From Pseudomonas sp. PA27(2017) (GTDB lineage Bacteria; Pseudomonadota; Gammaproteobacteria; Pseudomonadales; Pseudomonadaceae), in the NCBI RefSeq assembly GCF_001945445.1, contig NZ_MSXW01000016.1, forward strand, positions 62,001 to 126,000: 64,000 nt of DNA. The letters are read 5' to 3'. The position numbers and the translations under genes were made by a program. The notes beneath the pieces are model-generated. The model had not been told where the DNA came from, did not search any database, and saw only the letters and a list, made by a program, of their open reading frames with translations. Positions 48,065-56,562 of the stretch are shown here, one piece after another. Positions within the stretch are counted from its first letter, which is position 1; the number at the start of each line of letters is the position of its first letter.

Positions 48065-49803
48065 GCGAATTCCTCCCCCATCTCCTGCGCCCGTGGTGGC
48101 TGCTGGCATTGCCCGTGCTGGCCTGGCTGCTGTGGTTGCTGGCGCACCGGGAAACCCGTAGCGGTCACTGGCAAAGCCTGCTGCCACCCGCCTTTCACGC
48201 CGTGCTGCTGCGCGGTGGCCGGGGCCGGCGCAGCCGCTTGCCGCTGATCATTCTCGCGTTTGCCTGGCTGCTGACCACCCTGGCGCTGGTCGGCCCCAGC
48301 TGGCAGCGCATCGAGCAGAACGACGTCAAACCGGCTGACCCGCTGGTGGTGATGCTCGAACTGACGCCGCAGATGCTGGCCAGCGACGCCTCCCCCAACC
48401 GCCTGGCCCAGGCCCGTCGCAAATTGCTCGACCTGTTGCAGGCCCGTGGCGACGCGCAGACCGCCATCGTGGTGTACGCCGGCAGCGCCCACACCCTGGT
48501 GCCACTGTCCGATGATCTGGGCACCAGCCGCAACCTGCTCGAAGCGCTCAAGCCGTCGATCATGCCCGAGCCTGGAAAACGTGCCGACCTGGCGGTGGCC
48601 AAGGCACTCGAACTACTAAAGGGCGGCGCCCAGGGCCAGGGGCGCCTGCTGCTGATCACCAGCAGCCTGGACGACGGCGAACGCAGCGCCATCGCCAGAT
48701 CGCTCGGCAGTCGCGGCGAGCGTTTGCGCATCCTCGGAGTGGGCAGCAGCGAGGGTGCGCCGATCGTCCAGGAAGACGGCACCTTCATGAAGGACGAGCA
48801 AGGTGCGATTCTCATGCCGCGCCTGGACGTCAGCGGTTTGCGGCAGTTCGCGGCGAGCGTCAAAGGGCAATACCGCAGCATCAGCCTCGACGACCGCGAT
48901 CTGCGCAGCCTCGGCCTGCTCGACGGCCCGTCGCAACTGCGCGACAACGGCCACAAGACGCAATTGCGCAGCTGGGCCGACCAAGGTTACTGGCTGCTCC
49001 TGCCGCTGTTGCTGCTGGCCGCCTGCGCGGGCCGTCGTGGCTGGCTGCTGTGCCTGCCGCTGCTGTTGCTCGCCACCCCGCAAACCGGCATGGCCATGAG
49101 CTTCGACGACCTCTGGCTGCGTGCCGACCAGCAGGGCCAGCGCTTGCTCGAAGCAGGCCGCCCCAAGGAAGCCGCCGAACGCTTCGAGGACCCGCACTGG
49201 CGCGGCACCGCGCTCTATGAGGCCGGCGACTACGCGGCGGCCGCCGAACAGTTCGCCAAGGATGACAGCGCGCCCTCGCTCTACAACCGCGGCAACGCCC
49301 TGGCCCACAGCAACGAGCTGGAGGCGGCCATCGATGCCTACGAACGGGCGCTGGAAATCGACCCGCAACTGCAGCAGGCCGCGAAGAACAAGGCCTTGGT
49401 CGAGGAGCTGCTGCGCCAGCGCCAGCAACAAGAGCAGGAGCAGCCGGACGCCGGCGACGAGCAGCAATCCGCAGACAAGCCCGACGACCAGCAGCCGCCC
49501 GGCCAATCCTCGGCCTCCAGCGACGATGAACAGAGAGGCCAGGGCCAGTCGTCGACCACCGAGGATCAGTCACCAGCCAAGCAGGAGCAGCCGCCCAGCC
49601 AGGCCGGCGAGCCCGACGAAAAGGCCGAGCCGGCGCAGACCTCGCCGCCAGACGGCGAGGCCCAGGACGCCGATGCACCGCTCGATGGCGAGCGTCGTCA
49701 GGCTCTGGAACAATGGCTGCGGCAGATTCCCGACGACCCGGGCGAATTGCTGCGCCGCAAATTCTGGTACGAACAGCAACAGCGTCAGGAACAACCCCGA
49801 TGA
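48061..49803 (+). CDS. VWA/TPR membrane protein (BatB-BatC-like fusion)
   Basis: 580 aa from ATG 48061. N-terminal helices (about 12-28 and 60-77) precede a VWA-like domain whose MIDAS is degenerate: the DxSxS position reads ELTPQ (Glu100, Thr102, Gln104). Two hydrophobic helices near 310-345 follow, then TPR repeats (SLYNRGNALAHSNELEAAIDAYERALEIDPQL) and a Gln/Asp/Pro/Ser-rich low-complexity tail of about 110 residues. It combines BatB- and BatC-like functions in one chain. It overlaps its neighbours by 4 bases each. Confidence 0.9.
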   Translation: MSEFLPHLLRPWWLLALPVLAWLLWLLAHRETRSGHWQSLLPPAFHAVLLRGGRGRRSRLPLIILAFAWLLTTLALVGPSWQRIEQNDVKPADPLVVMLELTPQMLASDASPNRLAQARRKLLDLLQARGDAQTAIVVYAGSAHTLVPLSDDLGTSRNLLEALKPSIMPEPGKRADLAVAKALELLKGGAQGQGRLLLITSSLDDGERSAIARSLGSRGERLRILGVGSSEGAPIVQEDGTFMKDEQGAILMPRLDVSGLRQFAASVKGQYRSISLDDRDLRSLGLLDGPSQLRDNGHKTQLRSWADQGYWLLLPLLLLAACAGRRGWLLCLPLLLLATPQTGMAMSFDDLWLRADQQGQRLLEAGRPKEAAERFEDPHWRGTALYEAGDYAAAAEQFAKDDSAPSLYNRGNALAHSNELEAAIDAYERALEIDPQLQQAAKNKALVEELLRQRQQQEQEQPDAGDEQQSADKPDDQQPPGQSSASSDDEQRGQGQSSTTEDQSPAKQEQPPSQAGEPDEKAEPAQTSPPDGEAQDADAPLDGERRQALEQWLRQIPDDPGELLRRKFWYEQQQRQEQPR

Positions 49804-51440
49804 CCCGCCTGCTCTGCACCCTGCTTCTCTGTTTGCTGGCATTGCAGGCCAGCGCGCAGGAATTTACCGCCAGCGTCGACCGCAGCCGGCTGAACCTGGG
49901 CGAAAGCCTCGACCTGATTCTCGAATCTACGGATGCCACCGAGTTCGGCAAGCCCGACCTGACGCCGCTCAACGAACTGTTCGACGTACTCGGTACGCGC
50001 CAGGTCAACCGGCTGACCACCCTGGATGGCCAGGCGCGTGCCAGCACCCGCTGGATCGTCACCCTGAAGCCACGGCATAGCGGTTACGTGGTGGTGCCGC
50101 CGCTGCGCCTGGGCGACTCACAGAGCCAGCCCGTCAGCCTGCATGTGGTGGAATCGACCAGCCAGGGCGCGGACGAGCAGATGGCGCCGGTGTTCATCGA
50201 TGCCAGCCTGGATCACGAAAGCGTCTACGTGCAGGCGCAGAGCGTGCTGACTCTGCGCATCTATCACTCGGTATCGCTGTACGACGACAGCAGCCTGACG
50301 CCGCTGGAGATCGCCGATGCGAGGGTCGAATCCCTGGGGGAACCCCGCACCTACGAGCAGGACATCGGCGGCGTACGCCACGGCGTGATCGAGCTACGCT
50401 ATGCCATCTTCCCGCAGAAGAGTGGCCAGCTGACCATCCCCAGCCAGGTGTTCAGCGCGACCCTGGCCGACCGCAGCAGCCGCAACGGCTATACGCCGTT
50501 CGGCCCGCGCCCGGGCAAGGTCACCCGCGTGCGTTCACCGGAGATTCCCCTGACGGTCAAGGCCAAGCCCGCCGACTACCCGGCCGACGCGCCCTGGCTG
50601 CCGGCCCGCGCCCTGAGCCTGGCCGAGGCCTGGAGCCCTGAGCCGGGCCAGGTAAAAGTCGGCGACTCGCTGACCCGCAGCCTGATGCTCAAGGCCGATG
50701 GGCTGTCCAGCGCCCAGCTGCCACCACTGCCGGCGACCCAGGTGGAAGGCCTGCGCCGCTACCCCGATCAGCCCCAGTTGAACAACGAAGGCAGTGAGCG
50801 TGGGGTGATCGGCAGCCGTGAAGAGCGGGAAGCCCTGGTGGCAGGCAAGGCCGGCAACCTGGAATTGCCCGCCGTGGACGTGGTGTGGTGGAACACCCAT
50901 GAAGACCGCCTGGAACACACCAGCCTGCCAGCTCGTACCCTGACCGTGGCCGTCGATCCGGCTCTGAGCGTCGAACAGCCGGTGGAGACACGCCCACGCG
51001 AAAGCAACGCCGAAAACGTGCTGTTGTGGCCCTGGCAACTAAGCACCGTGCTGCTGGCACTGACCACCCTGCTCGGCTTTGGTCTGTGGTGGCACGCACG
51101 CAGCCAGCCGGCGGTGCAGCGTAGCGCCCAGGTCGGGCCCAGCCCGCGCACCCTGCTCGACGACCTCAAGCGCGCTTGCCTGGCCAACGACAGCCAGGCC
51201 ACCCGCCAGGCTCTCGATGCTTGGGCGCGCCAGCAACCGGAAACCCTGGCCGACATGGCCGCCCGCTTCGCGCCGCTGTCCGAAGCCCTGGACGGCCTCA
51301 ACGGCGCGCTGTACAGCGAATCCGGCCAGCACTGGCAGGGCAAGCAGCTGTGGCAGGCCATCGGCGAGCTGCCGGCTGCGGAAAAAAACCAGGATAGCGG
51401 GCAAGACAGCGGCCAACTGCCGCCGCTCTACCCGCGCTGA
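49800..51440 (+). CDS. BatD family protein
   Basis: 546 aa with a signal peptide ending near ASA-QEF, a large periplasmic region of repeated beta-sandwich pattern (about residues 20-410, with the typical FTASVDRSRLNLGESLDLIL start) and one transmembrane helix at about 412-435 followed by a cytosolic helical tail. This matches BatD, the oxygen-tolerance protein family, which completes the moxR operon. ATG overlaps the preceding stop by 4 bases. Confidence 0.9.
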   Translation: MTRLLCTLLLCLLALQASAQEFTASVDRSRLNLGESLDLILESTDATEFGKPDLTPLNELFDVLGTRQVNRLTTLDGQARASTRWIVTLKPRHSGYVVVPPLRLGDSQSQPVSLHVVESTSQGADEQMAPVFIDASLDHESVYVQAQSVLTLRIYHSVSLYDDSSLTPLEIADARVESLGEPRTYEQDIGGVRHGVIELRYAIFPQKSGQLTIPSQVFSATLADRSSRNGYTPFGPRPGKVTRVRSPEIPLTVKAKPADYPADAPWLPARALSLAEAWSPEPGQVKVGDSLTRSLMLKADGLSSAQLPPLPATQVEGLRRYPDQPQLNNEGSERGVIGSREEREALVAGKAGNLELPAVDVVWWNTHEDRLEHTSLPARTLTVAVDPALSVEQPVETRPRESNAENVLLWPWQLSTVLLALTTLLGFGLWWHARSQPAVQRSAQVGPSPRTLLDDLKRACLANDSQATRQALDAWARQQPETLADMAARFAPLSEALDGLNGALYSESGQHWQGKQLWQAIGELPAAEKNQDSGQDSGQLPPLYPR

Positions 51441-51451
51441 AGGAAGCCACC

Positions 51452-52276
51452 ATGGACGCTCGCCCCGCCTCGCCCACCCCCAGCTTCTGGCGCGACGCCG
51501 CCCTGCCCTGCATCGAGCTGCGCTCCATCGAAGACGGCAGAAAGGTCTGCTACGGGCGGCACAGCCATGCGTTCTTCTCGATCGGCGCCATCACCGGAGG
51601 CCAGAGCACCTACAGCAACCGCGAGGTGGATCGCCAGGTGAGCCAGGGTACGGTGGTGCTGATGAACCCCGGCGACGTGCACGCCTGTAACCCCATCGAC
51701 GGCGAGCCCTGGTCATATCTGATGTGCTACGTCGACCCGCAGTGGCTGGGCGAGCTGCAGCATGCCCGGGGCTTTACCGACACACCCGCTTTCCAGCGCT
51801 TCGCCTCCATCGCCAGCGACGATGCCGAGCTGTATCAGGGCCTGCTGGCATTGCGGCGTTGCCTGCTCGATACATTGGTAAGCACAGCCGACAAGCGCGC
51901 CGAGGCCGAGGCATTCTTCGGTCTGGCGCTGCAGCGGCTGATACTCGAAGGTGAGCGTGACGACAGCCTGAACCCGCGCTTGGAACTGGCCGCCGAGCTG
52001 ATCGAGCAGCACTGCGGCGAGCCGCTGCGCCTAGATACCCTCTGCGAGGCCGCGCAGCTGTCGCCATCGCAATTGATCCGCGGCTTCAAGCAACGCTACG
52101 GCCTGACTCCCCACGCCTACCTGCTCAACCGCCGCATCCAGTTCGCCCACGCCCGCCTGAAAAGCGGCGCAGCCCTGGCCGAAGTCGCCCAGGAAGCCGG
52201 CTTCGCCGACCAGGCGCATTTCCAGCGCACCTTCAAACAACTCCTCGCCGCCACGCCTGGCCAATACCGCGGCTAG
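51452..52276 (+). CDS. AraC family transcriptional regulator
   Basis: 274 aa: an N-terminal cupin-like ligand domain (HSHAFFSIGAITGGQSTY, VVLMNPGDVHACNP) and two C-terminal helix-turn-helices at about 180-270 (LDTLCEAAQLSPSQLIRGFKQRYGLTPHAYLLNRRIQFA and EVAQEAGFADQAHFQRTFKQLLAATPGQYR). This layout is typical of regulators that control amino-acid exporters, and a LysE gene lies 0.6 kb away in convergent orientation; the link is only suggestive. It starts 11 bp after batD. Confidence 0.9.
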   Translation: MDARPASPTPSFWRDAALPCIELRSIEDGRKVCYGRHSHAFFSIGAITGGQSTYSNREVDRQVSQGTVVLMNPGDVHACNPIDGEPWSYLMCYVDPQWLGELQHARGFTDTPAFQRFASIASDDAELYQGLLALRRCLLDTLVSTADKRAEAEAFFGLALQRLILEGERDDSLNPRLELAAELIEQHCGEPLRLDTLCEAAQLSPSQLIRGFKQRYGLTPHAYLLNRRIQFAHARLKSGAALAEVAQEAGFADQAHFQRTFKQLLAATPGQYRG

Positions 52277-52305
52277 CGACAACCAGCCCGTAGCCTGACC
52301 CAACC

Positions 52306-52395
52306 CCGTAGCCTGGCGTTGAGCGCAGCGATACCCAGGAATCACTCTCGCGAAGATGCCCCCGGGTGTCGCTACGCTCAACCACGGGCTACGGC
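52306..52395. repeat. Long hairpin repeat with CCGTAGCC / GGCTACGG ends
   Basis: Arms CCGTAGCCTGGCGTTGAGCG and GCTCAACCACGGGCTACGG (reading inward imperfectly) enclose GCAGCGATACCCAGG and CCCGGGTGTCGCTACGC, forming a cruciform-like 90-bp structure. Shorter related hairpins occur at 29886-29912. It may terminate the AraC gene transcript, but there is no T-run. Confidence 0.65.
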
Positions 52396-52411
52396 TCTGT
52401 GGCGCTCCAAG

Positions 52412-52861
52412 AACCTGCCCATAATCTTTCAGCACAGGTTCGTCGATTTTGGCAAGCAAAGTGGTGGAAGCGGCCGGTCGCGCGCATAGGATTGACTGGT
52501 GATTACCTGTGGGAGCGGGCCATGCCCGCGAAGAAATCACGGGCATGAACTGGGCGTACCCGCCCGCTCCCATAAGGAGTCCACCAGCATTACCGTTTTG
52601 TTTGCGCGCTCGCTCGTAGGGCGGCCTCAGGAGCGAAGCGAACAGTCCGCCGATTCATGCCGATCCTGACGCCGCCGCAACGGCATACGGCTTCGCGAGT
52701 ACGCCCTACCGTACTGTTCGCGATTTCGTGGGAGGGGCTTTAGCCCCGAGCTCTTTGTTTGCCTCAATAAAAAACTCGAGGCTAAAGCCTCTCCCACGGG
52801 TGACCGTCCGTTTCCGCCTTGTAGTTGCAGCTTCACGAGCATAAAGATCATGCGCAGGCTC
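52412..52861 (+). repeat. GAGCCTG-family element, copy D, enlarged by nested repeats
   Basis: 450 bp from GAACCTG to CAGGCTC. The subterminal 60 bases on both sides match copies A and B. The interior is larger and holds a REP pair at 52508-52575 (GTGGGAGCGGGC / GCCCGCTCCCAT), a GTAGGGCGGCCTCAGGAGCG...ACGCCCTAC inverted repeat at about 52617-52709, and another REP pair at about 52729-52798 (GTGGGAGGGGCTTTAGCC / GGCTAAAGCCTCTCCCAC). The right end lies 8 bp from the LysE stop codon. No coding sequence is supported. Confidence 0.72.
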
Positions 52862-52869
52862 TAACGGAC

Positions 52870-53460
52870 TTACGCCAACACCAGATACCCAGCACTGGCC
52901 ACCAACAACCCCGCCAACACCCGATTGAAAACCCGCACCCGCTGCGGCGCCTGCAGATACGGCTGCAAACAGGTCCCGGCAATAGCCCAGCAAGCCAACG
53001 ACAGATAACAGACCACGCAGTAGATCGCCGCGAACAGCCACACCCGCCCCGCATCACCATCGGCTGCAAAGGCACCCGTGCCGGCAATCGCTGCCAGCCA
53101 CGCCTTGGGGTTAAGCCACTGCATCAACGCGCCGCCAGCAAAAGACGCAACCGCCCCACCTTCAGCGCTGTGCAACTCGCCGTTATCGACCGCCAAGCGC
53201 CAAGCCAGATACAGCAGAAAGGCCACGCCAGCCCACTGGATCGCTGCCGTCAGCCAGGGCAGCAGCTCCAGCAACTGATGCAGCCCCAGGCCAATCAACA
53301 CCAGCAGTAGCGTGAAGCCCAGCGTCGCCCCGGCGACATGCCGCATGGCCACTCCAAAGCCATGGCGCGCGCCTGCGCTCAGCGAAACCAGATTGACCGG
53401 CCCGGGAGAAATGGAAGCGGCCAGCGCGAACGCTGCCATGGACAAATACAAACTCATCAT
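52870..53460 (-). CDS. LysE family amino acid exporter
   Basis: 196-aa inner membrane protein with about 6 hydrophobic helices, from ATG 53460 (the next codon is also ATG). The start MMSLYLSMAAFALAASISPGPVNLVSLSAGARHGFG is the LysE/RhtB signature with the conserved SPGP. NPKAWLAAIAG is the second family motif. It probably exports an amino acid or homoserine-like compound. It faces the AraC gene across repeat D. Confidence 0.9.
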   Translation of the reverse strand: MMSLYLSMAAFALAASISPGPVNLVSLSAGARHGFGVAMRHVAGATLGFTLLLVLIGLGLHQLLELLPWLTAAIQWAGVAFLLYLAWRLAVDNGELHSAEGGAVASFAGGALMQWLNPKAWLAAIAGTGAFAADGDAGRVWLFAAIYCVVCYLSLACWAIAGTCLQPYLQAPQRVRVFNRVLAGLLVASAGYLVLA

Positions 53461-53607
53461 CACGCCTACCTCACTGCTGATCGAGTGAGGCACGTTACGC
53501 AGCGCCAATGCGGGCGTATTGAAGAAAATTTGCACCCTCTGAAATGAAAATCGCGGCTAGGCTGCGTTTTTTCGTTTGCCGATCACTCCGATGGGTGAGC
53601 GTGGAGC

Positions 53608-53970
53608 TTAGAGTGACGCGATGGCTGACTTAATAAATGGCACGTGTATCGGAGAGCGATCTTCAACCAGAGCAGGAAGCAGTTCAGTTATTTTTCCAAC
53701 TTCAAAAGTTGGCTCAAGGTGCCAGGCGTCCACTGGCACGCCATGGCAGACGCTAGTTTCATATATAAGGTCCTCCAGCGTGCAGCACCATATGTCGCGA
53801 GCAATCAGACTAAATTCTTTATTCTAGATTTGAATCAATAAGAACTCAATATGACCATCTTCAAATAAAGCCAATTCGACTTCTACTGCCTCTATCTTGT
53901 ACGCGGGAGTTGGCATCCAGAGTAGCTCTGGATGTGGCTGAGGTATAGATGTAGAGAAAAGCCTAATCAT
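53608..53970 (-). pseudogene. Cassette gene interrupted by one in-frame amber codon
   Basis: On the minus strand an open frame runs from ATG 53970 to TAA 53608 (119 sense codons) broken only by TAG at 53824-53826. The first part (48 aa) begins MIRLFSTSIPQPHPELLW; the second part (71 aa) begins NKEFSLIARDIWCC and ends in IKSAIASL. Both parts look like ordinary protein, with acidic and hydrophobic alternation and no low complexity, so this was probably one gene of about 119 aa. Its ATG is 4 bases after the core GTTAGAC of the preceding attC site, the usual start position for a cassette gene. I do not recognise the family. Confidence 0.6.
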
Positions 53971-53974
53971 ATAA

Positions 53975-54050
53975 GTCTAACGCTCGGCTCATGCGCCGGC
54001 TTGGAGCCGAAAGCGGCGAAAATCGATCGTAATGCAGCCAATTGTTAGTA
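53975..54050 (-). other. Integron attC-like recombination site 1
   Basis: Read on the minus strand: inverse core ACTAAC, spacer AATT, L'' box GGCTGCAT, a GC-rich loop, L' box ATGAGCC, spacer GAGC and core GTTAGAC, which fits GTTRRRY exactly. L'' carries one extra G relative to L', the extrahelical base typical of attC. Length is 76 bp. It lies 21 bp after the stop of the 551-aa gene and directly before the next gene start, as in an integron cassette array. Confidence 0.75.
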
Positions 54051-54071
54051 CATGCTTTCTAAATCTGCAAG

Positions 54072-55727
54072 TTACCATATCCATATCTTGTTAACGGCCG
54101 ATATAAACATCGCCAAAAGCACAATCAGAAATGAGGCAGTCGCGAATGCAGCCAGTCCAGTGAGCCAATCAACCCAGCCAGGATACGTTGTTTGCAGCAT
54201 CGGCTTAAATACTATGTCGGCCAGCCCGGCCGCTCCCACTATCCCAAACACCGCCGTCAGCCACCGGTCCATCCGTGACCGTTGTTTTTCGGCCTTGTAA
54301 CGTCGTTCATCTAAGAACCATCTAGCCTGCTCTTTCCCTGATGCGATGAGTCCTGTTGTGCCGGCAGCAGTCATCAAAAACTCAAGCGCATCAGTAATCT
54401 CGCCAGCTTGGCTTGATTTGTGAATTACAGAATCGGCATTGGCCAACGTTTCGTACGCGTATACAAGTTGTTCATCGGATGGAGGTCCTTCTGCTATGGC
54501 ACATGCCCGCGCAATGCGAATGTTGTGGTACTCGAAGTGCTCCGCCCTGGCCTGGTTCTCTAACAAATGAGCCCTTGTGTTTGGGTCATCCCAAGCATTG
54601 TCAGATGCGCCGAGTGGGCGCAGCCACGTCCAGAGCAAAACTGCTCGATTGCCGTGTAAGCAATAGTCATTAAATGGACGAAGGTCAGGAGGGAGGTGCG
54701 GAGGATCAGTCATTTCAGGGGAGCGCATCAGGATACGGGACATCGATTGTCCGTACATCTCAAATAACTGGTCCTTGGATTTAGGCTGGCCGGCGAATCG
54801 CATTAAGGAGACTGAGGGCCGGCCTTGCCACAACTGTACTCCTGCTACCCCGTCATTCTTTTTGTAGTTTTTTGATACTACCTGCGATGCTACCGCATTT
54901 GCGTAGATGGATCTGCAAAGGTCAATCGTCCCCTCCCAATCCATTTGGTCCTCCGATCCCGCGATTTGATGTAAGAGCCATGGCTCCCCATGCAAATCAA
55001 AACATCGTCCTTCCTTGCCGAGGGAGTTGTCTAGTGTAGTTCTTGCGGTTAGCCGCATCTTCTTGACGAGCTTACGAGTCCTTCGGTCATCTACACCTTG
55101 CCCGCCGATGGAGATTTCACCCTCGAATGCATCAAGCAAGAGCTGCTCACCATCTATTCTTTGAAGTGCCGCCTCTACCCAAACAGATTTAAAGTAGCGC
55201 TGAAACAAGTTGACGACATCGCTTATAAAATCTTCCTCGCTCAGATCATCCCATGTCGTATCGAGTTGGAAGCAAATGCACATAAGTCCGTCAGCATGGA
55301 GCTTTAGCCATGGGTAGACTGGTAGAGTCAAGTCGTCATTCTCTAGTACGACTGGAGGCAGTGCGGCTCGCAAATGCGGAGGCACTTGTCCCGCCTCGTC
55401 ACCTTCGATACGCCGCTCGTGGAATGCTAACTCCAAGCAGAAAATCAGGTCCTCGGCGGTATATTGTGGCAAAGAATCGCTGAGCTGGACCGTCCAACTA
55501 TTATCCCATCGACGCCCCTTCGGTCGTAGCCATTCGAGCTTAACCTCACCATGTTCGTCAAGGTATATGGCCTTCAGGTCAGAGAAACAAACGGTTCTAA
55601 CTGTACCCGACTTTAAAAGTGCCTTGGCTGTTTTAAGGAGATCGACCCGAGTGACATCAAGGCCAATTGCGTAATTGTAGAAGCAGTTCACCTGCTGTAC
55701 CCGCAGATTTCTCGATTCAGCCGCCAT
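54072..55727 (-). CDS. Cassette-borne protein of unknown function with two C-terminal transmembrane helices
   Basis: 551 aa from ATG 55727. Residues 1-480 are soluble, with several Trp- and acid-rich stretches (WLRPKGRRWDNSWTVQL, QLDTTWDDLSEEDF) and a helical region before the membrane part (QARWFLDERRYKAEKQR). Two transmembrane helices lie at about 489-507 and 521-543 with a short loop and an end of KIWIW. The order of a long helix and a terminal helix pair resembles CorA topology, but the GMN motif is absent. Codon use is visibly AT-richer than in neighbours, and attC-like sites flank the gene, so it is probably acquired. A membrane effector of phage defence is conceivable but unproven. Confidence 0.85.
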   Translation of the reverse strand: MAAESRNLRVQQVNCFYNYAIGLDVTRVDLLKTAKALLKSGTVRTVCFSDLKAIYLDEHGEVKLEWLRPKGRRWDNSWTVQLSDSLPQYTAEDLIFCLELAFHERRIEGDEAGQVPPHLRAALPPVVLENDDLTLPVYPWLKLHADGLMCICFQLDTTWDDLSEEDFISDVVNLFQRYFKSVWVEAALQRIDGEQLLLDAFEGEISIGGQGVDDRRTRKLVKKMRLTARTTLDNSLGKEGRCFDLHGEPWLLHQIAGSEDQMDWEGTIDLCRSIYANAVASQVVSKNYKKNDGVAGVQLWQGRPSVSLMRFAGQPKSKDQLFEMYGQSMSRILMRSPEMTDPPHLPPDLRPFNDYCLHGNRAVLLWTWLRPLGASDNAWDDPNTRAHLLENQARAEHFEYHNIRIARACAIAEGPPSDEQLVYAYETLANADSVIHKSSQAGEITDALEFLMTAAGTTGLIASGKEQARWFLDERRYKAEKQRSRMDRWLTAVFGIVGAAGLADIVFKPMLQTTYPGWVDWLTGLAAFATASFLIVLLAMFISAVNKIWIW

Positions 55728-55782
55728 AGCTAGCTCTTCAAATTGTGGATTGTGGGCCTATTTACATAGGCGATCGGAGGTG

Positions 55783-55868
55783 AGCTAACGCCTGCATAAG
55801 CGGTGCCCTGTCAAGGGCGTCCGATGGAGGCTCGAAGGGCTGGGATGTACTTCATGCACTTTTTAGAC
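55783..55868 (-). other. Integron attC-like recombination site 2
   Basis: Read on the minus strand: inverse core GTCTAAA overlapping the stop codon of the 220-aa gene, spacer, L'' box TGCATGAAG, an 86-bp structure with an internal GCCCT/AGGGC hairpin, L' box CTTATGCA, spacer and core GCGTTAGCT. L'' again has one extra G relative to L'. The core GTTAGCT deviates from GTTRRRY at one position, so the call is a little weaker than site 1, but the shared design of both sites supports each. Confidence 0.68.
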
Positions 55869-56525
55869 GCTTTTGTACTCTTGTGCATAGATGTCCTTTA
55901 GAAACGCCAATAAATTCTTCTGGCTCTCATTTATATGGCGAGTAATGTCCTCAGGAGTTATATCCATCATACTGCCAAGATTCTCTGCAACCTTGGGATG
56001 CTCCCAGTTCATATGTTGGTTACTAAGCATAGAAAAAACGACTTGCAGCCGATCAAACTGCCAAGCAATCATATTGCAGGCATTTTGACACTCGCGATAG
56101 TTAGAGATGCCTAGAACTTGACCTTTAACCAGTAGCGACCGAATACGGTGAACTGGCTGCTCCGCATTTTTCAGAAGCGTCATTAAACGGTCGGCGGACT
56201 CCCTGCCTTCTTTTTCGATATACGCAACTGCTAGGGGATGCTGCAGCTCTCTATTGAGGTCGCGGTTGAATTCTTGACTTTCGATGCCTATCCGAACAAA
56301 CGAGAGCATTTGCACAGCTGGCGAGATTGATTGAACAAACTCGTGTACTGAGTCGGTGAGCTCATCGAGCAACTTGGTTACGGCTTGTGAGCGGTGTTGA
56401 CGCCGCCATGAAGTTAAAGCAATAAAAGCAACAATAAGAGTTCCAAGCCCGGTTATGCTTTGAACTATTCCAGACCAGTTCCAACTCAAAATTTCGCACC
56501 ATGCATTCAAAAGTTGTTCTTCCAT
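55863..56525 (-). CDS. Cassette-borne membrane-anchored protein of unknown function
   Basis: 220 aa from ATG 56525. One transmembrane helix at about residues 20-38 (IVQSITGLGTLIVAFIALT) is followed by a basic stretch WRRQHRSQ, so the remaining 180 residues face the cytosol. That part is mostly helical with several Met and Gln, and could form a coiled bundle. The composition is AT-rich for this genome. The stop codon is embedded in the inverse core of attC-like site 2. No family is recognised; small single-TM proteins of this kind are common in integron cassettes. Confidence 0.82.
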   Translation of the reverse strand: MEEQLLNAWCEILSWNWSGIVQSITGLGTLIVAFIALTSWRRQHRSQAVTKLLDELTDSVHEFVQSISPAVQMLSFVRIGIESQEFNRDLNRELQHPLAVAYIEKEGRESADRLMTLLKNAEQPVHRIRSLLVKGQVLGISNYRECQNACNMIAWQFDRLQVVFSMLSNQHMNWEHPKVAENLGSMMDITPEDITRHINESQKNLLAFLKDIYAQEYKSV

Positions 56526-56562
56526 ATAAAAATCAGCCCTCTTTTCGGGCGCAGTAGCAAAA

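Noticed and set aside
53461..53607. A third attC site after the interrupted cassette gene
   Set aside because: A partial inverse core overlaps the stop codon (CTCTAAG), but no matching L' box and GTTRRRY core follow before the LysE gene, so it cannot be called.
53621..53841. Short plus-strand frames (about 65-68 codons)
   Set aside because: They overlap the minus-strand interrupted gene, which continues further and has a cassette-like start. The plus-strand frames lack ribosome binding sites.
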